From positions 1 to 64,000 of the forward strand of contig NZ_JAEUYX010000002.1 of the NCBI RefSeq assembly GCF_016798225.1: 64,000 nucleotides of DNA, given 5' to 3'. A program made the position numbers and the translations under genes. Shown here piece by piece: positions 17,242-25,499 of this stretch (within the stretch, counting starts at the first letter, position 1; each line of letters begins with the position of its first letter). The notes beneath the pieces were generated by a model. The model was not told the DNA's origin, did not search any database, and saw only the letters and a program-made list of their open reading frames with translations. This DNA comes from Anaerococcus sp. mt242 (lineage in GTDB: Bacteria > Bacillota > Clostridia > Tissierellales > Peptoniphilaceae).

Positions 17242-18243
17242 ATGGGGCAACCAACAATAAAAGATGTAGCCAAACTTGCCGGAGTTTCAATATCTACAGT
17301 TTCAAGAGTTATGAATAACTCTAAACCCGTTAGTCCAGAAGCTAGGCAAAAAGTTTTAGATGCTATAACAAAACTAGATTTTAAACCAAATGAACTTGCA
17401 AGATCCCTTGTAATGAGACGATCAAATTTAGTAGGGGTTATAGTTGAGGATATAGGTATAGAATATATGGCTCAACTAATAAGAGGTGTAGAAGAGATCG
17501 GAAGAGTATATAAATACGATATATTGTTACAAAGCTCTTATGGTAGTGAAGAAGCATTAAATAATTCTATAGATTTCTTAGCCACAAAGCAAGTTGAAGG
17601 ACTGATAATAATTACAGAAAATCTTACTGATGAAACATTAATCAAGCTTAGGGAAACACGAATACCATTTATATTGCTTGATAAATATCATGCCTATAAA
17701 AATTTAAATACTGTAAAGATTGATTATCTAAAAGAGCAGTATAAACTTACAAAGTACCTATATGATTTAGGACATGAAAGTGTGCTTTACATTGGTAATG
17801 AAGAAGACAACGTACTTAATAATGCAAAACTTCAAGGATATAATGAAGCAGTAAATGATTTAAAAAAAGAAAGTTTTGTATTAAAAATTGATGGCTTATC
17901 AAGTAATGATGGGTATAACATAGGTAAAGAGGCTATCAATCTTTGCAATGAAAATAATATCACTGCAGTTTCTCTTATGAATGATGAAGTGGCAATAGGT
18001 TTTATAGATTACTGTGCTGATCATGGAATAAAAGTACCAGATAAACTATCAGTTACTGGTTTTGGAGATGCATCAATCGCAAGTATATATAGGCCAAATC
18101 TAACCACTGTATCAATTCCATATTATGATATAGGGGCTATAGCAATAAGGGCCCTAATAAAAAGGATTAAAAAAGAAGATGAGATTTTACTAGAAGATTG
18201 GGTAATAGAATGTAATATTGTAGCTCGAGAATCCAGTAAGTGA
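17242..18243 (+). CDS. LacI-family regulator, possibly CcpA
   Basis: The N-terminal helix-turn-helix (TIKDVAKLAGVSISTVSRVM, residues 5-24) and hinge (about 50-60) are followed by a periplasmic-binding-like effector domain. The length of 333 aa and segments such as YKYDILLQSS, VTGFGDAS and PYYDIGAIAIRAL resemble CcpA. The genes directly downstream are ptsH and ptsI, and HPr-Ser-P is the CcpA corepressor. The upstream terminator separates it from the previous operon. It could instead be a sugar-specific LacI regulator; residues contacting HPr need alignment. A palindromic LacI-type element lies in the ptsH promoter. Confidence 0.85.
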   Translation: MGQPTIKDVAKLAGVSISTVSRVMNNSKPVSPEARQKVLDAITKLDFKPNELARSLVMRRSNLVGVIVEDIGIEYMAQLIRGVEEIGRVYKYDILLQSSYGSEEALNNSIDFLATKQVEGLIIITENLTDETLIKLRETRIPFILLDKYHAYKNLNTVKIDYLKEQYKLTKYLYDLGHESVLYIGNEEDNVLNNAKLQGYNEAVNDLKKESFVLKIDGLSSNDGYNIGKEAINLCNENNITAVSLMNDEVAIGFIDYCADHGIKVPDKLSVTGFGDASIASIYRPNLTTVSIPYYDIGAIAIRALIKRIKKEDEILLEDWVIECNIVARESSK

Positions 18244-18246
18244 TAG

Positions 18247-18274
18247 TTGAAAAACGTTTATAAAACATTATAAT
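18247..18274 (+). promoter_or_regulatory. ptsH promoter with possible LacI/CcpA operator
   Basis: The -35 TTGAAA (18247-18252) and -10 TATAAT (18269-18274) are 16 bp apart. In the spacer, AAAAACGTTTAT (18250-18261) is an imperfect palindrome centred on CG, as LacI-family sites are. It departs from the standard cre (one extra base after TG and no final CA), so binding is a suggestion. Confidence 0.55.
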
Positions 18275-18302
18275 ATATTTATAGATACATGAGGAGGAAA
18301 TT

Positions 18303-18563
18303 ATGGCTGAAAGAAACGTTGTTATAAAAAATGAAACAGGATTACACGCAAGACCTGCTGCATCACTTGTACAATTTGTAAAAAATTATCCAGGTGAAGT
18401 AAAAATCATTAAAGAAGGTAAGGAAGCAAATGCTAAATCAATCTTTAATGTTATGAGTCTTGGAATTGCTAAAGGAACTGATATCACTTTAGTAGTTGAA
18501 GGTGAAGACGAAGATAAATTTGCAGATGAATTAGTTGATTTTATTGAAAACTTATCAGAATAA
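18303..18563 (+). CDS. ptsH: Phosphocarrier protein HPr
   Basis: Carries phosphate from EI to sugar-specific EII components. The histidine motif GLHARPA (His about 15) and the regulatory serine segment KSIFNVMSLGIAKG (Ser about 46) are both intact, so it should be a target of HPr kinase and able to act as CcpA corepressor. The length of 86 aa is standard. GAGGAGG precedes the ATG. A terminator follows, so some transcripts stop before ptsI, giving more HPr than EI. Confidence 0.97.
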   Translation: MAERNVVIKNETGLHARPAASLVQFVKNYPGEVKIIKEGKEANAKSIFNVMSLGIAKGTDITLVVEGEDEDKFADELVDFIENLSE

Positions 18564-18576
18564 TATTTAGCATTTT

Positions 18577-18603
18577 AGGATACTGATTAGTATCCTTTTT
18601 TTT
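18577..18603 (+). terminator. Terminator or attenuator between ptsH and ptsI
   Basis: AGGATACT pairs perfectly with AGTATCCT around GATT, followed by seven or more T. No clear promoter is visible for ptsI downstream, so partial read-through is the likely source of ptsI transcript. Confidence 0.85.
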
Positions 18604-18627
18604 ATAGATAATTAGGAAAGGATAAAC

Positions 18628-20331
18628 ATGAATACTAAATACGAGGGGATTAAGGCAAGTACTGGTATAGCCATAGGTACTATTTATTTATTTAATAGAG
18701 AAGAGGTTGTAATTGACGATTCTAAAATAGATGATGCGATGATTGAAGATGAAAAAAATCGCATAAAGACTGCAATCAACGACTATATCAGCGAATTAGA
18801 TAATAATGAAGGTGCAAGCGAAGCTCAAGTAAATATTGCTAATGCGCATAAAGAGCTCCTACAAGACCCTTATTTCTCAGATACTATAAATGCAAAAATA
18901 GAAAATGAACTTAAGAATTCTGAGATGGCTTTAAATGAAACGGTTAATGAAATGGTAGAAATCATGAGCCAAATTGATGACGAGTACTTAAAAGAACGTG
19001 CAAGCGACTACAAAGATATCGGATATCAATTAATGTATAAATTAAAGGGTATTAAACCAAAAGATTTATCTCTATTGGAAAAAGGTTCGATTGTAATATC
19101 AAAAGAACTTACACCATCTGATACATCAAATATGAATAAGGAAAATGTTGTGGGATTTGCAACTGACCTTGGTGGAAAGACAAGCCATACCTCAATTATT
19201 GCTCAAACTTTAGATATTCCAGCTTTAGTTGGTATGCAAGATATATCTACAAAAGTAGAGGGCGGAGAAAATGCGATTATTGATGGAGATCAAGGACTTA
19301 TAATCCTAAATCCATCAGATGATGTAATTGCAGAATACCAAACAAAAATCAAAGAGCAAAAAGAAAAACAAGAAAGACTAAAAGAGATAAAAGACAAAGA
19401 AGCAGTTACTAGTGATGGTAAAAAAGTAGAAGTATCTGCGAATATTGGAAATATTGAAGATTTAAAAGTAGCAATTGAAAATGGTTGTGATGGTGTAGGC
19501 TTATTCAGAACTGAATTCTTATATATGGAAAATGATCATTTCCCAACAGAAGAAGAACAATATGAAGTTTATAAAGAAGCTACACAAATGCTAGGCGAAA
19601 AACCACTTATAATTAGAACCTTAGATATAGGTGGGGATAAGGGATTAGATTACTTTACATTCCCAGTTGAAGAAAATCCATTTTTAGGTTATAGAGCAAT
19701 TAGACTTTGTTTAGATAGAGAAGATATATTTAGAACCCAACTTAAGGCTCTAGTTAGGGCATCAGCCTTTGGTAATCTTAAGATTATGATTCCAATGATT
19801 ATTAATATCTCTGAATTTAAAAGAACTTTAGAGATTATCGAAGATATTAAAAAAGAATTAGATCAAAATGGTGTAGATTATAACAAAGATATTGAAGTGG
19901 GTATTATGATTGAAACTCCAGCATCCGTATTCATGGCTGATCAGTTTATCAAATATGTAGATTTCTTCTCTATAGGTACAAATGACCTTTCTCAATACAC
20001 TCTTGCAGTAGATAGGGGAAATGAAAATATATCTGACCTATATTCTAACTACAACCCAGCAGTTTTAAGAGCTATAAAGCATGTAATTGATGCTTCTCAT
20101 AAATCAGGAAAATGGACAGGTATGTGTGGCCAATTTGCATCAGATACGGAAGCTACAAAACTACTTTTAGGTTTAGGTTTAGACGAGTATTCTGCATCAC
20201 CTTCAAAAATTGCTGAAATTAAAGATACAGTTATCAAGTCTAGCTTAAAAAATGAAGAAGAATTCTCAAATTCATTATTAGATTTAGAAACTCCAGAAGA
20301 AGTTGAAGAAAAGGTAAAAGAACACAATTAG
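18628..20331 (+). CDS. ptsI: Phosphoenolpyruvate-protein phosphotransferase (EI)
   Basis: Takes phosphate from PEP and passes it to HPr. The phosphohistidine motif GGKTSHTSIIA places the active His at residue 187. The PEP-binding barrel has GVGLFRTEFLYM, the ETPA segment and the C-terminal GMCGQFASD region with its catalytic Cys. The length of 567 aa is normal. RBS AGGAAAGG lies 9 nt before the ATG. It is followed four bases later by a kinase-fold gene that is not a usual PTS partner. Confidence 0.96.
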   Translation: MNTKYEGIKASTGIAIGTIYLFNREEVVIDDSKIDDAMIEDEKNRIKTAINDYISELDNNEGASEAQVNIANAHKELLQDPYFSDTINAKIENELKNSEMALNETVNEMVEIMSQIDDEYLKERASDYKDIGYQLMYKLKGIKPKDLSLLEKGSIVISKELTPSDTSNMNKENVVGFATDLGGKTSHTSIIAQTLDIPALVGMQDISTKVEGGENAIIDGDQGLIILNPSDDVIAEYQTKIKEQKEKQERLKEIKDKEAVTSDGKKVEVSANIGNIEDLKVAIENGCDGVGLFRTEFLYMENDHFPTEEEQYEVYKEATQMLGEKPLIIRTLDIGGDKGLDYFTFPVEENPFLGYRAIRLCLDREDIFRTQLKALVRASAFGNLKIMIPMIINISEFKRTLEIIEDIKKELDQNGVDYNKDIEVGIMIETPASVFMADQFIKYVDFFSIGTNDLSQYTLAVDRGNENISDLYSNYNPAVLRAIKHVIDASHKSGKWTGMCGQFASDTEATKLLLGLGLDEYSASPSKIAEIKDTVIKSSLKNEEEFSNSLLDLETPEEVEEKVKEHN

Positions 20332-20335
20332 AAAA

Positions 20336-21211
20336 ATGCTAGGTATTATTGAAGATCAAATAAAAAAATTGAATTATTTTAAGAATAATGATTTGATCAT
20401 AAAAGATATCATTAATCTAAATGAAGAAATGTATAAAATCATCACACAATCTGGCGATTTTATTCTTCATATTTTTCACAAAAATAGCTATGATAAGCTA
20501 ATGCAATTGTCAATTAAAAACCAGTCCACAATAAAAACAGGAACATTTGACAAAAATCATTATTACGAGATTAGCGAATATAGGGATTTAACAAGCTTAA
20601 ATGATTATTTAATAAATAATAGTAAAAAAAATAATTATGAAATGGGAATGAAATTTGGAAGAATTCTTAAACAAATCCATTCAATTACTCCTGAAGAAAA
20701 AATTAATTGGTTTGATTTTTTTAATACCAAAGCAAACTATCTTTTTTATATGCATGGAGTAAATGAAGATATTGGGGATGATGACTATATACTTATAGAT
20801 TATATAAACCATAATAAACATTTAACTAAAAATATATGTCCATCATATATTTTTAATAGTCTTGATTTGTCAAATATCTACTTAGATGAAAAAGGAAATC
20901 TAATTATGTCTGGAATTAACTTTACTAAAGTTGGGGATGGCGTATATGATTTTGTAAATCTGAATGATATAGGATTAAAAAATAGTGAATTTACTAGGGG
21001 ATGTTCTGATGGATACTTTGAAAATCGTAAAGCTCCTATAAAATTCTTTAGGTTATTAGCCCTTTATGAAGCATACAATATTTTATACAATATTGTTGCT
21101 CATAGAGAGGGAAAACCAAGTATATATAGCTTAGATGATTTAAAAGAGTTATTAACAATGTATGACAACTTTAATACTGATATTCCAAATTGGATTAAAG
21201 AAGGTAATTAG
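20336..21211 (+). CDS. APH-fold phosphotransferase homologue lacking catalytic residues
   Basis: The 291-aa protein resembles the aminoglycoside/choline kinase fold. ISEYRDLTSLNDYL looks like the hinge, and FGRILKQIHS (about residues 107-116) is the family helix. The catalytic-loop equivalent is FNSLDLSN (173-180), where HGDLHLGN is expected, so both His and catalytic Asp are replaced. The metal-site IDF is INF (194-196), and the usual GDPAYDL is GDGVYDF. I infer a non-catalytic kinase-like protein. It is four bases after ptsI with only a weak ribosome binding site. There is no reason to call it antibiotic resistance. Confidence 0.65.
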   Translation: MLGIIEDQIKKLNYFKNNDLIIKDIINLNEEMYKIITQSGDFILHIFHKNSYDKLMQLSIKNQSTIKTGTFDKNHYYEISEYRDLTSLNDYLINNSKKNNYEMGMKFGRILKQIHSITPEEKINWFDFFNTKANYLFYMHGVNEDIGDDDYILIDYINHNKHLTKNICPSYIFNSLDLSNIYLDEKGNLIMSGINFTKVGDGVYDFVNLNDIGLKNSEFTRGCSDGYFENRKAPIKFFRLLALYEAYNILYNIVAHREGKPSIYSLDDLKELLTMYDNFNTDIPNWIKEGN

Positions 21212-21222
21212 CCTTCTTTTTT
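21199..21222 (+). terminator. Terminator after the kinase-like gene
   Basis: AAGAAGG pairs with CCTTCTT around TAATTAG and is followed by T. The stem includes the last codons and the stop of the preceding gene. Confidence 0.75.
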
Positions 21223-21224
21223 AC

Positions 21225-21252
21225 TTGCCATAATTGTATAAAAACTTATAAT
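21225..21252 (+). promoter_or_regulatory. Promoter of the yitT-cvfB operon
   Basis: TTGCCA (21225-21230) and TATAAT (21247-21252) are 16 bp apart, about 40 nt upstream of the first ATG. Confidence 0.6.
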
Positions 21253-21290
21253 ATGATAGACTTTTAGTATAAATTTGCGGAGGGCCCTAT

Positions 21291-22127
21291 ATGAAAAAGA
21301 ATGTATATATTGTTACTGGATCAGTATTAATTGCTATAGGCTTATACTTTTTTTTGCTACAACATAATATATCAGCGGGCGGTGTTTCCGGAATGTCTCT
21401 GGTAATATCAAAATTACTGAATCTACCTATAGGCCCTATAAACTTAGTATTAAATATAGGTATACTGTTCTTAGGATCCGTATTTATAAGTAAGGATTTT
21501 GCAAAAAGATCGATATTATCTGCAGCGACAGTTTCTCTGATGATTATTTTTTTAGAAAGTTACTTTCCTGATGTAAACTTGACTAATGATTTGATACTTA
21601 ATGTAATATTTGGCCCGCTAATTATTGCATTTGGACTTGGATTAATATTTTATAATGGTGGCTCATCTGGAGGAACAGATGTTATTGCTACAATTATAAA
21701 TAAATATTCAAACATCCCTATCCATATAGGTTTATTTTTTACAGATTTAACGGTAATAATCCTAGCAATGTTTATCTTAGGTTTTGAACCGTCTTTGTAT
21801 TCTGTTTTAGCTATAATTGTTCAGGCAATTTGTCTTGATTATGTCAGTCAAGGTTTGGGTAGAAAAATTGCAGTATTTGTTATAAGTGATAAGCATGAAG
21901 AAATAAATGACTTAATGATAAACAAATATCATAGAGGTGTTACGCTTCTGCATGCTCAAGGTGGATACACAGGTAGGGAGAAAAAGTTGGTTCTAACAAT
22001 CTCAAATGTACGCAGGTTTCCAGTTATAAAAGAAGAAATATTAAAATTGGATGACAAAGCATTTATATTCTCATACACAATTTCAGAAGTTTATGGATCT
22101 GGATTTACTAAGAACCAGCTAGGTTAG
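21291..22127 (+). CDS. YitT-family membrane protein (DUF161/DUF2179)
   Basis: There are five or six membrane spans in the first 190 residues, with the family motifs NISAGGVSGMSLVIS and GGSSGGTDVIATIINKY. A C-terminal soluble DUF2179 domain (about 195-270, RGVTLLHAQGGYTG) follows. The function is poorly known; transport has been suggested for the family. The length of 278 aa is typical. A GGAGGG site precedes the ATG. The next reading frame opens right at its stop. Confidence 0.88.
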   Translation: MKKNVYIVTGSVLIAIGLYFFLLQHNISAGGVSGMSLVISKLLNLPIGPINLVLNIGILFLGSVFISKDFAKRSILSAATVSLMIIFLESYFPDVNLTNDLILNVIFGPLIIAFGLGLIFYNGGSSGGTDVIATIINKYSNIPIHIGLFFTDLTVIILAMFILGFEPSLYSVLAIIVQAICLDYVSQGLGRKIAVFVISDKHEEINDLMINKYHRGVTLLHAQGGYTGREKKLVLTISNVRRFPVIKEEILKLDDKAFIFSYTISEVYGSGFTKNQLG

Positions 22128-22139
22128 GAGATAATTATT
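22126..22139 (+). promoter_or_regulatory. Ribosome binding site and AUU start of the cvfB homologue
   Basis: AGGAG (22126-22130) overlaps the yitT TAG stop and is followed after 6 nt by ATT at 22137. The frame downstream is open and conserved in style, while no ATG, GTG or TTG occurs in it until 22377. ATA (22131) and ATT (22134) are the only alternatives near the site. Confidence 0.7.
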
Positions 22140-22946
22140 AAAGAGTATAGAATTAAAAGATTTAATAAAAATAAAGCATACCTTGCTACTAAGTTTGGTG
22201 ATGCAATTATAGATAAAAAAGAAGTTAAGGATAAAAATCAAGGAGATAGTGTTAAAGTTTATTTATACCAAGATTTAAATAATATTCTAAAAGCTACAAC
22301 AGATTTTCCATATGAATTTGAAAAAGTTTATGATCTAAAAGCTATTAAAGTTGATAAAAAGGGTGTTTACTTTGAAATGCCTAATAAAAATCATATTTTT
22401 ATGCCTTTCTCCGAAAGAACGTATAGAATAATAGTAGATATGATATATCCTGTGGCATTTAAGGTAGATAAAAATGGAGAAGTATTCTTAACATCTAAAA
22501 TAAGAGACTTGCTTACAACTGACCATAGTTTTGAAGAAAATGATGAGGTCACTGGTAGGATTTATTCTATAAACAAATCTATAGGAGCTTTTATTGCTAT
22601 AGATGATAAATACGATTCACTTTTAAGAATCGAAGAATTAAGGGGAGTGTTTGTAGAGGGAGAGCTGGTTAATGCTAGAGTAAAAGAAATAAAATCTGAT
22701 GGCAAAATCGAGCTTTCACTAAGACAAAGAGCTCATCTAGAGATAGATAATGATAGTGATATAATCTTAGATTATCTTTATGATAACGATGGTGTTGCTT
22801 ACTTGTCAGATAAATCAAGTCCAGAAAAGATTAATCAAACTTTTGGAATGAGTAAGTCAAGTTTCAAAAGAGCAATAGGTAGATTATACAAGAACAACGA
22901 TATCAAAATTTTTGATAACAAGATAGAATTATTAAAGAGGATATAA
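22137..22946 (+). CDS. cvfB: CvfB/YitL-like S1 RNA-binding protein, non-canonical AUU start
   Basis: CvfB proteins contain S1 domains, bind RNA and affect virulence and growth genes in staphylococci. Starting at ATT 22137 gives 269 aa. The first 80 residues (YRIKRFNKNKAYLATKFGDA, then GDSVKVYLYQD and FEKVYDLKAIKVDKKGVYF) form the expected first S1-like domain. The ATG at 22377 would remove all of it. The second half has GRIYSINKSIGAFIAIDDKY, EGELVNARVKEIKSDGKIELS and a winged-helix-like end (FGMSKSSFKRAIGRLY). An alternative is ATT 22134 or a sequencing error that removed an ATG. The end overlaps the next ATG by one base. Confidence 0.85.
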   Translation: MKEYRIKRFNKNKAYLATKFGDAIIDKKEVKDKNQGDSVKVYLYQDLNNILKATTDFPYEFEKVYDLKAIKVDKKGVYFEMPNKNHIFMPFSERTYRIIVDMIYPVAFKVDKNGEVFLTSKIRDLLTTDHSFEENDEVTGRIYSINKSIGAFIAIDDKYDSLLRIEELRGVFVEGELVNARVKEIKSDGKIELSLRQRAHLEIDNDSDIILDYLYDNDGVAYLSDKSSPEKINQTFGMSKSSFKRAIGRLYKNNDIKIFDNKIELLKRI

Positions 22947-23686
22947 TGACTGAAAACAAATTATTAGCAGAAGTAAATGGTAAAAAAATATATTTAAGCG
23001 ATGTTTATGAGCTTATGCAAGGAATGCCAGATAAAGAAAGATTTAACAATGATCAAGGTATTAATGTCCTTGCAGATGAGTTAATAAATCAAGAACTAAT
23101 TTTAGAAGATGCCAAAGAAAAAAAATATGACCAAGATAAAGAATTTATTGATGAATTAAACATTGTAAAAGATAATATGCTAAAAAACTATGCAATGCAT
23201 AAGGTTTTTGAATCTGTATCAATTACAAATGATGAATTAGAAAAATATTATGAAGATAATAAAGAAACATTATTTTCTCCAACAACATATACAGCTAGTC
23301 ATATATTAGTAGATAGTGAAGATGAGGCAAATAAAATTTATGATGAACTTAATGAAGGCTTAGATTTTGCTAAAGCTGCAGAAAAGTATTCTAAAGATCC
23401 ATCTGCGATGAATGGTGGTAGCTTAGGTTCCTTCCCAAAAGGAGTTATGGTAAGAGAATTTCAAGATGGCCTTGATTCAATAAATGTAGGAGAAATTTCA
23501 AAACCTATAAAAACACAATTTGGCTATCATCTAATAAAATTAGATGATAAAAAGGAAACTGAAAGCTCCTATGAAAGAGTAAAAGATCAAGTGAGATCTA
23601 CATATGAAATGTTAAAAAGACAAGAAAAATATATGGATTTAGCAAACGATCTTTCAAAAAATGCTGAGGTTAAAAAGTACTACTAG
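22946..23686 (+). CDS. Cytosolic parvulin-type peptidyl-prolyl isomerase
   Basis: Isomerises proline peptide bonds or acts as a chaperone. An N-terminal SurA/trigger-like helical part (about 1-110) precedes a parvulin domain (about 112-215) with TASHILVDSEDEANKIYDEL, the GGSLGSFPKG motif and FGYHLIKLDDK. Unlike PrsA, it has no signal peptide or lipobox: it starts MTENKLLAEVNGKKI. The length of 246 aa matches clostridial cytosolic forms. The start overlaps the CvfB stop (TAATG), indicating coupled translation with an RNA-binding protein gene. Confidence 0.88.
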   Translation: MTENKLLAEVNGKKIYLSDVYELMQGMPDKERFNNDQGINVLADELINQELILEDAKEKKYDQDKEFIDELNIVKDNMLKNYAMHKVFESVSITNDELEKYYEDNKETLFSPTTYTASHILVDSEDEANKIYDELNEGLDFAKAAEKYSKDPSAMNGGSLGSFPKGVMVREFQDGLDSINVGEISKPIKTQFGYHLIKLDDKKETESSYERVKDQVRSTYEMLKRQEKYMDLANDLSKNAEVKKYY

Positions 23687-23694
23687 GAAAATTT

Positions 23695-25065
23695 ATGGAT
23701 TATGTCAATTTAACCGATAATCTAAAATTTAATATTCAAAAAACTATGGCCTATGATGATGTAGAGACTGCTGCTGATATGGTAAATAAATTTATCCTAG
23801 AAAAAGCAAAAATTCATCATCTAGAAGTCATAGAGATAAGTGATTCTTATTATATAAAAAAAGGTGAATCACCAAAAGCAGTCATCCATCTTAATGCGGA
23901 TTCTAAATTCTTAAATAGAAATCTAGATTATGAAGATATAGATGGAGCTAGAATTTTAGCAGGCAAAAATATTTATTTATATAATGCAGTACTTGTGATA
24001 TCTAATTTACTTGATCTATCAGATAATGATTTTGATGTTTTGATTACTAACAACAATATTCAAATCGATATTATAAATTATAGCGATCTTAAGGAAGTTC
24101 TAAGAAGTGATAAGGTTATTAATCTTAACTTACGCCAAGCTAGATGTATTGCTGATGAGTTTAGTGCATTAAATTTACTTAATATAAAATTACCTGTTAA
24201 TAGATATGATAATATTAATGATATTAAAACTTTTAGGCTATCTCTTACTAATCTAATCGGAGGCCATACAGGCGAAGATTTGGATAAGGTGAGACTTAAT
24301 TCCATAAAATCAATAATGGGATTAATTAGGAAAATAAAATCAAAAGTAGATCTTGATATAGTAAGATTGCAGGGTGGGGATAGGTATGATTATATACCAA
24401 ATTTCTCAAGAATTGATTTTGCAATAAATTCTGAATATGAAAATGAATTGGTAAATACATTTGATTTATATAAAAATAAATACATAGAAAAGAATCTAAA
24501 GTATGAACCAGAATTGGATATTAATTTAGAAGAGATAGACGGGGAAAATTATTATCCTATTTCGGATAAATCTTTTAGCCGTTTGTCATCTTTTGTAGAG
24601 CTTATGCCATCAGGTGCATACTCTGTGAATTCTAATAATAATCAATTAATTAGTTCGATTAATCTATCAACTGCAAGGACTTTTGAAGATTATATTAATT
24701 TTATAGTTGTTTGTAGATCTCTTTCTGATGAGAGCATGAATGAAATGCTAGAAAAAATGAAAACAGCTACAAATATAAGTGAAAGTAATATGAATATTGG
24801 ATTAAGCCTACCAAGATGGAAAAATCCAGATGGTATGTTAACTGACAGCTTTATAAAAGCATACAAAGATTTGACTAACGAAGATCTTCCAGTTGTAAAA
24901 ACCCAATACTCATTAGATTCAAGTATGATTTTTTCTAAGTTAGATGTTAAGATTGTTTCATTAGGGGTAGAATATAAACAAAGAGAAGATGATATTTATT
25001 TTACAGATTTGTCAGAAATCATGACTGTTACAAATCTTATAGATAACGTATTATCGCACATTTAA
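23695..25065 (+). CDS. M20 PepD-like dipeptidase homologue without metal ligands (probable pseudoenzyme)
   Basis: The 456-aa protein follows Xaa-His dipeptidase PepD over its length. FRLSLTNLIGGHTGEDL (180-196) aligns with the FKLTLKGLKGGHSGGEI lid domain. LQGGDRYDYIP aligns with FNGGTLRNAIP, and VELMPSGAYSVNS with the family NATPNGVIRNS segment. Every metal ligand appears lost. GHIDMV is LNADSK (66-71; His to Asn67), the GADNG Asp is Lys91, the TEE pair is in TNNN (118-121), the INTD Asp is Asn145, and the final PHSPDE is QREDD. It cannot work as a metallopeptidase if this alignment holds. The role is unknown; peptide or histidine-dipeptide sensing is conceivable. Confidence 0.75.
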   Translation: MDYVNLTDNLKFNIQKTMAYDDVETAADMVNKFILEKAKIHHLEVIEISDSYYIKKGESPKAVIHLNADSKFLNRNLDYEDIDGARILAGKNIYLYNAVLVISNLLDLSDNDFDVLITNNNIQIDIINYSDLKEVLRSDKVINLNLRQARCIADEFSALNLLNIKLPVNRYDNINDIKTFRLSLTNLIGGHTGEDLDKVRLNSIKSIMGLIRKIKSKVDLDIVRLQGGDRYDYIPNFSRIDFAINSEYENELVNTFDLYKNKYIEKNLKYEPELDINLEEIDGENYYPISDKSFSRLSSFVELMPSGAYSVNSNNNQLISSINLSTARTFEDYINFIVVCRSLSDESMNEMLEKMKTATNISESNMNIGLSLPRWKNPDGMLTDSFIKAYKDLTNEDLPVVKTQYSLDSSMIFSKLDVKIVSLGVEYKQREDDIYFTDLSEIMTVTNLIDNVLSHI

Positions 25066-25079
25066 ATTAAGGAGCCAAT

Positions 25080-25499
25080 ATGACAGAAAAGATTGAACTT
25101 CATGGACATGAATTAGAATTTCTAAAAAATAACGGAAAAGCTGTTATAGAAATCGACCTAGGAGATAGAACCGATGAGTGCTATCTGATAGATATATTTA
25201 CAGTTGATGAGACTGACTATGTTGCTCTAATCTCTAGCGAAACAAATGAAATCTATATTTTCTATTATGAAGATTCATTTGAAAATGATGAAATAGATTT
25301 AAAAGTAGTAGAAGATGAGGAAGAACTAGAAGAAGTCTTTCATTTATTTACACACTATTGGGATGATGATGCTTTAGATAATCTTGTTGAAGATTATAAT
25401 TCTGACATTGAAAACTTTGATGGATTTGAAGAAGATGATTTTGAATATGAAGTTGAAGAAGATGATGTAATCGAGGATTCTGATTCATTAGATGAATAA
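25080..25499 (+). CDS. DUF1292 family acidic protein (139 aa)
   Basis: DUF1292 proteins are small acidic Firmicute proteins without known function, usually encoded near yrrK/yrzL-type genes. The core ECYLIDIFTVDETDYVAL...EIYIFYYEDS (about residues 33-75) fits the domain, and the tail is almost entirely Asp/Glu. An AGGAG ribosome binding site precedes the ATG. The gene overlaps the next ATG by 8 bases, so it is read in one operon with the radical SAM gene. Confidence 0.75.
   Translation: MTEKIELHGHELEFLKNNGKAVIEIDLGDRTDECYLIDIFTVDETDYVALISSETNEIYIFYYEDSFENDEIDLKVVEDEEELEEVFHLFTHYWDDDALDNLVEDYNSDIENFDGFEEDDFEYEVEEDDVIEDSDSLDE

Noticed and set aside
18247-18266. Canonical cre site in the ptsH promoter
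   Set aside because: The CG-centred palindrome has one base too many after TG and lacks the closing CA, so I list it only as a possible LacI-type site.
20336-21211. Aminoglycoside resistance kinase
   Set aside because: Only the fold resembles APH; the catalytic Asp and metal Asp are replaced, and the gene is in a PTS operon.
22377-22946. CvfB starting at the first ATG (189 aa)
   Set aside because: It removes an upstream in-frame region that reads as the first S1-like domain and has a good ribosome binding site at 22126. That ATG has no Shine-Dalgarno.
22946-23686. Secreted foldase PrsA
   Set aside because: The N-terminus has no signal peptide or lipobox, so a cytosolic parvulin is more likely.
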